Below, in pieces: positions 34,054 to 40,154 of a stretch of DNA of 40,154 bases (the first letter of the stretch is position 1; the number at the start of each line of letters is the position of its first letter). The translations under genes and the position numbers were made by a program. The stretch spans positions 1-40,154 of the forward strand of contig CALIZI010000334.1 of assembly GCA_938028705.1 (NCBI GenBank), written 5' to 3'. The DNA is from an uncultured Saprospiraceae bacterium. Lineage in GTDB: Bacteria > Bacteroidota > Bacteroidia > Chitinophagales > Saprospiraceae. Under the pieces are notes generated by a model. It had not been told where the DNA came from. It did no database searches and saw only the letters and a list, made by a program, of their open reading frames with translations.

Positions 34054-34268
34054 CTTGACAGTATCATGTTTGATTTTTATTTAATATATTTGGCATTTTG
34101 CTCTTGAATTTGGGCTAAAACTCGTCTGACATTTTCAAAATTCACCGATGATGTCATATTTTTCCAGCAATGTTTAAATGTCTGACGAGTTTTATCCCAA
34201 ATTCGGAAAAAATATCCCATGTTAAACACAAACATATTTTTATTTTTAAACAAATCATGTCCTGTCAA
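34054..34268. mobile_element. Element A copy 3
   Basis: Full-length copy with inner palindrome at AATT and the central segment in the same orientation as copy 1. The outer ends have decayed (CTTGACAGTATCATGTT on the left, ATCATGTCCTGTCAA on the right), and no clean 4-bp flanking duplication is seen. It is probably the oldest copy. The sequence from 34270 to 34335 is a run of CTCTCTACTC words before the P450 stop. Confidence 0.85.
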
Positions 34269-34340
34269 TACTTTTACACTTCAAATATCGCTATTCGTTG
34301 ATTCGTCACTCTCTACTCTCTACTCTTCTCTACTCGTCAC

Positions 34341-35708
34341 TCACTTCACAAAAACCTTCACACCATATTTAGGGCGCAGCGTCACCAATGCTTCCGGTTC
34401 TACGGGATGTTGGGTATCCAGTTCAAAATCAAAGCGTTGTACCATCATGGCGATGAGTAATTGGATTTCCATCAGGGCAAAATTATTGCCGATACACATA
34501 CGCGGACCAAGACCAAAGGGCATATACACACCTCTTGTACGTGCCTTGACACGCTCGGGCGCAAAGCGGTCGGGGTCAAATTTGTCGGGCTTTTCCCAGT
34601 AGCGTTCATCGCGGTGCAAATTGGCGATAGCCACAAAAACAGTCTGTCCTTTTTTAATGGTATATCCGGCGGGATTATCGTCTTGCAGGGCTTCGCGTCC
34701 CATTGCCCATGCGGGTGGATAGAGCCGCATGGCTTCTTCCATGACTTGATGTGTGTAAGGTAAATTTCGGAGGTCGGCAAGTGTCGGACGACGGTTTCCA
34801 AGTACGGTTCGCACTTCGTCTTTGAGACGTTGGTATTGTTCGGGATGTTGAGTCAGCAAATACCAAGTCCATGACAGGGCATTGGCGGAGGTCTCGTGAC
34901 CTGCTACATAAATGGTGATGAGTTCGTCGCGGAGTTGCTTGTCAGACATCTGCTCTCCGGTGTCCTCGTCGCGGGCTTCCATGAGCATGGTGAGGAGGTG
35001 ATTATCCTTGGTGCTGTTTTTTTTATGGGTATTGATAGCTTCATAAATAATCTTGTCGAATCGCTCCACATCCTTTTTAAATTTTCTGTATTTGCCATTG
35101 ATGTGTGACAAGGGAATGCTAAGTGGAAAACGAATACGCTGAACGATATAATGTTGTGCGCTGCTGATGGTTTGTTGAATGTCGAGATTGTCGCCATAAC
35201 GCTCTCCACCCATCAGTGTGTCCAGTGCTATATCGGAGGCAACAATATTCATTTCGCGGGTGATATTAATGGATTCAGAATTGCCGCGATAGGTTTCAAA
35301 TTGTTGAAAAAAACGCTCTCCCGAATCCACCATCGTATCAAACAAACCTTCAAGCCGCTTTTTATAAAAGGCAGGTTGGGCAAGTCGCCGCTGCTGCATC
35401 CACGATTCGCCTTCATTCATCAGCAAGCCATTGCCGAGTGCCAATCCGAGTTGGCGATAAGCGACGTCTTTGATGTAATTTTTATTATTGGTCTGAAGAA
35501 TATGGCGGATAAATTCGGGATTGGAAGTGAATAATGCTTTTCGGAATATCAGGTCACCCATGAATGTATCGCCGTATTTTGCCTTGCATTCACGTAAGAA
35601 TTTCGGTGGATTTTGGCGAAAGGTTTTGAGGTCTGCCCAAGCCCCTTGAAGGCGACCTGTAGGAATAGGTTTGGAGGATGCCGAAGCTGCTATGCCAGAC
35701 TGTTCCAT
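34341..35708 (-). CDS. Cytochrome P450
   Basis: Haem-thiolate monooxygenase of 455 residues. The I-helix oxygen-activation motif is AGHETSANALSW, the K-helix ExxR is EEAMR, the PERF-like segment is FDPDRFAPERV, and the haem-ligand Cys405 lies in FGLGPRMCIGNNFALME. All core motifs are intact. There is no membrane anchor, so it is soluble; the pattern is closest to the CYP4/CYP102-like bacterial group that often hydroxylates fatty acids, but the substrate is not known. No redox partner adjoins. Start chosen at ATG 35708 (MEQSGIAA); a longer frame would overlap the IscA gene. Confidence 0.94.
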   Translation of the reverse strand: MEQSGIAASASSKPIPTGRLQGAWADLKTFRQNPPKFLRECKAKYGDTFMGDLIFRKALFTSNPEFIRHILQTNNKNYIKDVAYRQLGLALGNGLLMNEGESWMQQRRLAQPAFYKKRLEGLFDTMVDSGERFFQQFETYRGNSESINITREMNIVASDIALDTLMGGERYGDNLDIQQTISSAQHYIVQRIRFPLSIPLSHINGKYRKFKKDVERFDKIIYEAINTHKKNSTKDNHLLTMLMEARDEDTGEQMSDKQLRDELITIYVAGHETSANALSWTWYLLTQHPEQYQRLKDEVRTVLGNRRPTLADLRNLPYTHQVMEEAMRLYPPAWAMGREALQDDNPAGYTIKKGQTVFVAIANLHRDERYWEKPDKFDPDRFAPERVKARTRGVYMPFGLGPRMCIGNNFALMEIQLLIAMMVQRFDFELDTQHPVEPEALVTLRPKYGVKVFVK

Positions 35709-35758
35709 TTGTGTGATTTGATTTAGTAGATTTTTTGATTCGCTACTCAATGACTCAC

Positions 35759-36103
35759 TTAGGCAGAAAAAGAAGTACCACAGCCACAAGTATCTGTTGC
35801 ATTCGGATTGGTAAAAGTAAAGCCGCGATTATTCAGACCATCCAAAAAGTCGATTTCCATACCGAGCAGGTAAATGGCATGAGCTTTATTCATAAATACC
35901 TGAAAGCCTTTGATTTCAAAAATATCGTCATTCTCCTCTTTTACATCAAAGCCAAGTATATATGTAAAACCAGAACAACCACCACCTTTCACGCCTACGC
36001 GAAGCCCATGGTCTTGAGGTACATTTTGTTCGGCTTTGATTCTTTCCAATTGTTTTACTGCCCCGTCGGTCAATGTAATGGGCATGGTTAATATATCACT
36101 CAT
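35759..36103 (-). CDS. HesB/IscA-type iron-sulfur assembly protein
   Basis: A-type carrier that accepts and passes on Fe-S clusters in the cytosol. The 114-residue protein has ITLTDGAVKQLERIKAEQN, the first Cys in KGGGCSGFTYILGF, and the C-terminal CGCG motif in NPNATDTCGCGTSFSA; the three ligand cysteines are present. An exact sub-type (IscA, ErpA, SufA) cannot be chosen. No suf genes adjoin; it is upstream of the P450 gene with a 50-bp gap, so they may be co-transcribed. TAATTTTG on the minus strand (36337-36344) is a possible promoter box. Confidence 0.93.
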   Translation of the reverse strand: MSDILTMPITLTDGAVKQLERIKAEQNVPQDHGLRVGVKGGGCSGFTYILGFDVKEENDDIFEIKGFQVFMNKAHAIYLLGMEIDFLDGLNNRGFTFTNPNATDTCGCGTSFSA

Positions 36104-36139
36104 AATCTTTAATTTTTAAGTTTGGTTGCTTTATCGGAT

Positions 36140-36335
36140 TTTGGATATTGGGGAATTAGGAAATTTGTTATTAGATAAATTATTTTTATCAAATAATTAT
36201 AAAATTAATTTAATTTTTATATAAAAATTAAATTAATAAAACATGTAAATAACTATTTTTCATAAATAATTAAAAAAGAGGGTTTTACCGAATTTCCAAA
36301 TTCTCCAATTTCCTCTTTCCAAAGCCCAATTGCTT
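36140..36335. repeat. Imperfect inverted repeat with GGAAATTTGG-type words
   Basis: ATCGGATTTTGGATATTGGG and GAATTAGGAAATTTG on the left are answered by CGAATTTCCAAATTCTCCAA and TTTCCTCTTTCC on the right, around an AT-rich centre (36177-36275) with an ATTTTTATATAAAAAT core. It fills the first half of the 423-bp gap between iscA and the next gene. Confidence 0.6.
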
Positions 36336-36370
36336 ACAAAATTACAAATTTTAATCCATTCATGCTGTTT

Positions 36371-36398
36371 CTGACATTTTTTCCGCCAATTTTGTCAG
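36371..36398. promoter_or_regulatory. CTGACA-TGTCAG inverted repeat around TTCCGCCAA (possible operator)
   Basis: CTGACA (36371-36376) and TGTCAG (36393-36398) flank TTTTTTCCGCCAATTT. In complement, TTGGCGGAAAAA recurs at 37148-37158, after the downstream gene (TTGGCGGAAAAAGTCGCC). The recurrence near two regulated-looking starts suggests a binding site, but no regulator is identified. Confidence 0.35.
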
Positions 36399-36437
36399 TA
36401 TCTGCATAAAATCGGTTTTACTTCCTGTCCAAATTAA

Positions 36438-36445
36438 ATAACTTT
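36438..36445 (+). promoter_or_regulatory. TAnnTTTG promoter box before the 173-residue gene
   Basis: TAACTTTG followed by CGG, about 80 bp upstream of the start codon; a TTTT-rich segment about 22 bp further upstream can serve as a weak -33 element. Confidence 0.5.
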
Positions 36446-36526
36446 GCGGTCAATTTTGTTGTGAGTAGAGAGTAGCGGGTGAAGAATCAACAAATTACGA
36501 ATTTACCAATCAACAAATTATAAATC

Positions 36527-37048
36527 ATGCAAATATTACTTGAATTACTGAAATATACGATTCCGGCACTTGTTGTCTTTTTAACAGTATATGTTATGTT
36601 GCGCCAATATTTCAATTTTGAAGCGAGAGCAAAAGAACTCGACTTCAAAGCCGGACATCGAAACGTCACCTTGCCCTTGCGCCTGCAAGCCTACGAGCGA
36701 CTAACGGTACTCTGCGAGCGAATTTCATTGCCCAATCTCATCCTACGCATACGCACCAATAGTATGACTGCCTCCGATTTGCAGATTGCCCTGCAAGTAG
36801 CTATACAGCAGGAACTCGACCATAATGTAGCCCAACAAATGTATGTCTCACCCGAACTGTGGCAAATCATTACGCTGGCAAAAAACGATGCGATTAATAC
36901 CATAAATCATGTGGCTAAACAAATGCCTGCCGATGCTTCGGGCTTGGATTATAGCCGCGAATTGTTTCGATATATGAATGAAAAAGGCGCGACAGGACTT
37001 GACCAAGCCTTGCTCGGTATCAAAAAAGAAGTGAGTACCATTCTTTGA
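36527..37048 (+). CDS. Conserved membrane-anchored hypothetical protein
   Basis: 173 residues. One N-terminal membrane helix (LLKYTIPALVVFLTVYVML, residues about 8-26) is followed by a cytosolic helical domain: GHRNVTLPLRLQAYERLTVL, RISLPNLILRIRTNSMTAS, DLQIALQVAIQQELDHNVAQ and LWQIITLAKNDAINTINHVA. I recognise it only as a protein of this shape found widely in Bacteroidota; I cannot give a function. The gene has a promoter box and no close partners. ATG 36527 is the only start that includes the membrane helix. Confidence 0.8.
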   Translation: MQILLELLKYTIPALVVFLTVYVMLRQYFNFEARAKELDFKAGHRNVTLPLRLQAYERLTVLCERISLPNLILRIRTNSMTASDLQIALQVAIQQELDHNVAQQMYVSPELWQIITLAKNDAINTINHVAKQMPADASGLDYSRELFRYMNEKGATGLDQALLGIKKEVSTIL

Positions 37049-37337
37049 TTTGTGGTTTGATGATTCGCCACTCGATACTTGCTACTCCCCTCAACCTGCC
37101 AAAAAGTCCGTTTTAATATTTCACCTATTCATATTGTGACAGCATCTTGGCGGAAAAAGTCGCCATTATGACATACAATTTATTTTATTCAAAATAAATT
37201 GAAAGGTTTAGAATTAGTCTAAATAGTAAATTAAAACACTGGTTATCAACTAAATACGCCAAGACAATAACAATAAATTAACATAATTCCATTAGGTAAG
37301 TACCCCTTATTTGCTTGATTTTTGATAATTAAAATTG

Positions 37338-37345
37338 TATCTTTG
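37338..37345 (+). promoter_or_regulatory. TAnnTTTG promoter box for the ECF sigma gene
   Basis: TATCTTTG with CTTG about 20 bp upstream, about 210 bp before the start codon. The rest of the 37049-37550 gap holds GGCGGAAAAAGTCGCC (37149-37164, short hairpin) and AT-rich sequence; no gene was seen. Confidence 0.5.
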
Positions 37346-37556
37346 ATTTAAGATGATAAACAATACTGAACTTTGGTCAAAAGTGAATCGGTCAATCAAA
37401 TAATCGGGGTCTTTTTATCGATTTTTGTAAAAATAGTTTTTTTAAATAAAAATAATTTAGCTTCAAAATATTGATAGTTACAAAATCATCCTGATTGGTA
37501 TTAACCATTATCCAAAGTTCAAAACACAACAATATAAAACACTAAATTTAATGATT

Positions 37557-38090
37557 ATGTCTGCAATAGATTTTAACACCAACTTTGATAAGCAGGCATC
37601 GATGTTACAGGCTTTCGCGTACAACCTCACCAAAAATGTGGAAGATGCTAAGGACTTGTTTCAAGAAACTGCTTATCGTGCCATCGTGAACCGCGACAAA
37701 TTTCGTCCCGGCACAAATTTTAAGGCTTGGCTTTTTACGATAATGAAAAATATTTTCATTAACAACTATCGTAAAAAAGTCAAAGCCAACACACTGATTG
37801 ATTCGACAGCGAATAACTATTACATCAATTCAGGACATCACACTGTAAAGAACGCAGCGGCTTCAGATATTATGATGAAAGAATTGCATCAGATAATTGA
37901 TAGCATAGACGAAAGCACGCGCGTACCTTTTATGATGTATTACGAAGGATTTAAATATCAGGAAATAGCTGACCAATTGGAATTACCTTTAGGTACAGTC
38001 AAAAGCCGGATATTTTTTGCCCGTAAAGAATTGAAAGAGTTGATTCAAGATTACTACTCTGCTAATGACATGCAGGGCGTACTCGGCTAA
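37557..38090 (+). CDS. RNA polymerase sigma factor, ECF subfamily
   Basis: Directs RNA polymerase to a special promoter set. Of the 177 residues, region 2 is clear (AFAYNLTKNVEDAKDLFQET, FKAWLFTIMKNIFINNYRKK) and region 4 has the helix-turn-helix FKYQEIADQLELPLGTVKSR followed by IFFARKEL. No anti-sigma gene adjoins, which is common for constitutive or stationary-phase ECF factors of this kind. Start: ATG 37557 (MSAIDFN) or ATG 37551, two codons earlier. A promoter box lies 210 bp upstream, and a hairpin and terminator follow. Confidence 0.93.
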   Translation: MSAIDFNTNFDKQASMLQAFAYNLTKNVEDAKDLFQETAYRAIVNRDKFRPGTNFKAWLFTIMKNIFINNYRKKVKANTLIDSTANNYYINSGHHTVKNAAASDIMMKELHQIIDSIDESTRVPFMMYYEGFKYQEIADQLELPLGTVKSRIFFARKELKELIQDYYSANDMQGVLG

Positions 38091-38104
38091 CATTCAGATG
38101 ACGC

Positions 38105-38171
38105 AACCGGAACCGTCCGGTTTGTGAAAAGTATAAAGGAGGTTCGTTCCATTCGGGAGCGAGCCTTTTTT
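38105..38171 (+). terminator. Hairpin plus rho-independent terminator after the sigma gene
   Basis: AACCGGA/TCCGGTT (38105-38122) is followed by the stem GGTTCGTTCC / GGAGCGAGCC (38141-38165; 10 bp with two G-U pairs and a 5-nt loop) and TTTTTT. A strong terminator on the plus strand. Confidence 0.9.
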
Positions 38172-38210
38172 ATTGTATTTGGTGACTCTTGCAAAAAAGT
38201 TAGTTCGTTT

Positions 38211-38315
38211 CACCCAAGTTGAATACGTAGCCCCCAAGTTTTAAATCAAGTAATGGAATGTAACACCGTCAGGCTGACGGTGTTACATGTCACCCAATTT
38301 TGTTGAACTTGGGTT
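38211..38315. mobile_element. Element D copy 2, short form with perfect central palindrome
   Basis: The left end CACCCAAGTTGAATACGTAG, followed by CCCCCAAG, matches element D copy 1; the right end TTGAACTTGGGTT is a diverged inverse. The centre is different: ATGTAACACCGTCAG, G, CTGACGGTGTTACAT (38258-38288), a perfect 15-bp palindrome. It lies about 50 bp before the methyltransferase start. Confidence 0.7.
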
Positions 38316-38363
38316 AACAAAAAAAATCGTTTATATTTACGCATCACCAACACCACCAACACT

Positions 38364-39170
38364 ATGAAAAAAGAAAGAGATTACATCCTTGGCACCCACG
38401 AAGAAGAGTTGGAACGATTAGGTTTGCAACATCAAATATGGCGACCTCATGCCTTAGAAGGCTGGCACAAGGCAGGACTAACTCGTGGTATGAAGGTCTT
38501 GGACATCGGCGCAGGACCGGGATACGCTACACAAGATTTGGCGGAGATAGTAGGCAAAGAAGGCGAAGTCGTGGCAGTCGAACGCTCCAATAATTACTTG
38601 CAACACCTCAAAAAAAACAGTGCCGGACAAGCACACATCCGAGCTTACGAAACAGATCTGATGGAAGATGACATACCGGAACGCGACTTCGATTTTTCGT
38701 GGTGCAGGTGGGTCACTTGCTTTGTCTCCAATCCCGAAATATTGGTCCAAAAAAATTATAATGCGCTCAAAAAAGGTGCTAAAGCCATTTTCCACGAATA
38801 CATTGATTATGCCACTTGGAAATTTGTACCGCGAAGTGAATTGCAAGAACAATTTGTGGCACAAGTCATCAAAAATTGGCGCGAAACAGGCGGCGAACCC
38901 AATATCGCCGGCACCCTCCCCGACTTACTCACCCAACAAGGTTTTCACATCCAATCCATGCGACCGCTGATTTTTGTCATTCGCCCGACGGACTTTATGT
39001 GGCATTGGCCCCTGTCTTTTATCGAAATCAATTTGGCACGTCAGCTTGAACTCGGCAAAATCGAAAAAACATGGGCAGACCAAGTCATGCAAGACCTCGA
39101 AGACCGCTGCAAAGCACCCAATGCCACAATGATTACACCGATGGTTATGGAAATTATTGCAGAGAAATAA
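38364..39170 (+). CDS. Class I SAM-dependent methyltransferase
   Basis: A 268-residue methyltransferase of the UbiE/Methyltransf_11-like group. Motif I is MKVLDIGAGPGYATQDLAE (residues about 43-61), the acidic motif II is GEVVAVERSNNYLQHL, and the post-I region is DLMEDDIPERDFDFSWCRWV. The C-terminal part forms a substrate lid with WHWPLSFIEINLARQLELG. The acceptor is unknown. TATATTTA (38331-38338) is a near-match to the promoter box. Start ATG 38364 gives the normal N-terminus MKKERDYILGTHEEE. Confidence 0.9.
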   Translation: MKKERDYILGTHEEELERLGLQHQIWRPHALEGWHKAGLTRGMKVLDIGAGPGYATQDLAEIVGKEGEVVAVERSNNYLQHLKKNSAGQAHIRAYETDLMEDDIPERDFDFSWCRWVTCFVSNPEILVQKNYNALKKGAKAIFHEYIDYATWKFVPRSELQEQFVAQVIKNWRETGGEPNIAGTLPDLLTQQGFHIQSMRPLIFVIRPTDFMWHWPLSFIEINLARQLELGKIEKTWADQVMQDLEDRCKAPNATMITPMVMEIIAEK

Positions 39171-39180
39171 TACATATTAA

Positions 39181-39225
39181 TTAAATGTAAAATATAGAAT
39201 AATAAAGTTAAAATGTAAAAGTGGC
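39181..39225. repeat. TGTAAAA-word arm (family N, copy 3, left part)
   Basis: AATGTAAAATATAGAATAAT and TAAAATGTAAAAGTGGCGAT, matching family N arms. The complementary words TTTACATTTTATATTTTACA lie at about 39612-39650, so this arm pair encloses element A copy 4 and element C. A further CGATAATACGC end occurs at 39873-39883. Confidence 0.65.
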
Positions 39226-39233
39226 GATAGTAG

Positions 39234-39352
39234 CTTGACAATGTCATGTTCGATTTTTATTTAATATAGTCAGTGTTTGTCCTTGAATTCGGAAAAAATA
39301 TCCCATTTCAAGTACAAACGCATTTTTATTTTTTAAACATGATATTGTCAAG
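39234..39352. mobile_element. Element A copy 4: short form without the inner palindrome
   Basis: Same outer ends as copies 1-2 (CTTGACAATGTCATGTT; right end AACATGATATTGTCAAG), flanked by GTAG on both sides (39230-39233, 39353-39356). It lacks the whole inner element: TTGAATTCGGAAAAA runs straight across the site where the others have AATT-palindrome-AATT. It is therefore the empty-site form of the outer element, 119 bp. Confidence 0.9.
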
Positions 39353-39376
39353 GTAGTATGATAAAGTTATTTTTTT

Positions 39377-39602
39377 AAGAGCATGTTTGGAAATTTTAAA
39401 TTAAGAATCAGCTAATTTTCAGAATATTATATCGTATTTCGTGTTTTTTTTATTTAAAAAACAGTAAACATGAATTAAAAATTTAACTTATTTTTATTTT
39501 TTATATAAAATATAACTTAGATTAAGTTTGTTTAAGTGTTTGAATTAAACTAAAATTTCGATTAGAGCGTAAAAACAAAATTAAACTTCCAAACATGCTC
39601 TT
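39377..39602. mobile_element. Element C: AT-rich element with GCATGTTTGGAA ends
   Basis: AAGAGCATGTTTGGAA (39377-39392) and TTCCAAACATGCTCTT (39587-39602) are perfect 16-bp inverted ends of a 226-bp AT-rich segment without a gene. The ends share GCATGTTTRGAA with element B (GGCATGTTTAGAA), so B and C may be moved by related enzymes. Confidence 0.75.
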
Positions 39603-39930
39603 ACATTTTGTGTTTTACATTTTATATTTTACATTTTATATTTTACACTGTCATTTCTGTTAAATTTTTTCGAGTTATTAAATGTTCCGAATGAGGTCAT
39701 TTTTCTTATTGAAATTCAAAATTTTTATAACCTAATTCAAAATATAATTTGGTTTTTAAAATTGTTTTTAATAAAATATTAATTTTAAACTATTTATTAT
39801 TAATTGAAAATCAATAAAAATTTGAACTCGAAAAAATTTAACAGAAATGTGAGTTTAAAATGTAAAAGTGTCGATAATACGCAAGTAGAATATTTTGGAA
39901 TTGACCATTTATTGATTCGTAGGTTTTTGA

Positions 39931-39985
39931 ACTGCAAGAAGGGCTCAAAGCCCCACTTGCAGTATGCGAGGTACAGTAATACCTC
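39931..39985 (+). promoter_or_regulatory. Two hairpins before the transposase-like gene
   Basis: ACTGCAAG-AA-GGGCT-CAA-AGCCC-CA-CTTGCAGT (39931-39963) forms a strong stem with one 2x2 internal loop; GAGGTA/TACCTC (39968-39985) follows. Such hairpins could be an insertion-sequence end or a read-through-stopping attenuator. The 39603-39930 stretch holds repeat words and AT-rich sequence only. Confidence 0.5.
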
Positions 39986-40083
39986 TTAGCAATCACTTCA
40001 TCCAACTCCATAATACTTTGATTTCGCTGATTTTAAAAGTAGAAAATAAAATACGAAAAAATGTTTTCTTTGCATAAAAAATT

Positions 40084-40154
40084 ATGTCAAAGCCAGCATT
40101 AGAAGTACTCCGATTAGACGATATACCGTTATTATACGCTCGGATTGAGCAATT
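40084..40154 (+). CDS. Start of a probable transposase (IS1634/DUF4277-like), cut by the window edge
   Basis: Only 23 codons are present: MSKPALEVLRLDDIPLLYAR followed by IEQ. The LDDIPLLYARIEQ opening resembles the N-terminus of IS1634-type (DUF4277) transposases, but this is a short match. If right, the window ends inside an insertion sequence whose left end lies somewhere between about 39900 and 40080. The ATG at 40084 follows an A-rich leader. Confidence 0.45.
   Translation, partial: MSKPALEVLRLDDIPLLYARIEQ

Noticed and set aside
39804-39989. 61-codon frame before the transposase-like start
   Set aside because: It reads through TGTAAAA words and a hairpin; no start context and no recognisable family.

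Overview
The window looks like a piece of a Bacteroidota chromosome. The grounds are a bamA - three skp/ompH - murI cluster, two secreted proteins with type IX secretion C-terminal sorting domains, a holB - PSP1/ricT pair, A-rich leaders instead of strong Shine-Dalgarno sites, and several TAnnTTTG promoter boxes. The species cannot be named from sequence alone, and no rRNA, tRNA or CRISPR array was seen.

Layout. (1) 1-5140, minus strand: a deoxynucleoside salvage/catabolic group (deoD, a two-domain ALDH16-type aldehyde dehydrogenase, an eukaryote-like deoC) with a four-helix-bundle gene between two TGAATGAA repeat blocks. (2) 5.6-9.6 kb: yebC, nadA, a DCC-family thiol oxidoreductase and an FAD-dependent reductase. 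(3) 10.3-11.6 kb: a lipoprotein subtilisin with its own terminator. (4) 11.66-14.53 kb: a compact minus-strand operon of an AAA/ABC-type ATPase, an HNH nuclease-like protein and a DUF2804 protein. It resembles a Septu (PtuA/PtuB) antiphage module with a third gene. (5) 14.5-15.6 kb: a GT4 glycosyltransferase. (6) 16.4-22.5 kb: the outer-membrane biogenesis cluster bamA, three skp-like genes, murI. (7) 23.3-26.6 kb: a GT2-like transferase and two T9SS-tagged genes, one apparently cut by a small mobile element. (8) 26.8-33.7 kb: glutathione peroxidase, holB, ricT-like PSP1 gene, a SEC-C protein and a membrane GT-C-type protein. (9) 34.3-39.2 kb: cytochrome P450, an IscA-type protein, a conserved membrane-anchored protein, an ECF sigma factor and a methyltransferase. 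(10) The right edge holds the first 23 codons of a probable transposase.

The most unusual property is the intergenic DNA. Nearly every gap carries a long inverted repeat, often with arms built from short repeated words that differ from gap to gap (TGTAAAA, TGAATGA, GTTCATR, CGCAGAG, TTAATCGG, GAGTATC, CCAAATT). Several are clear non-autonomous mobile elements. One family (element A) is present four times: three copies have perfect 4-bp flanking duplications, three carry a second palindrome inserted at AATT, one is the empty form, and one has its central 42 bp inverted. Other palindromes lie inside a coding sequence, supply stop or start codons, or are nested inside one another. Together with the Septu-like operon, these are the parts of the window most worth following up.
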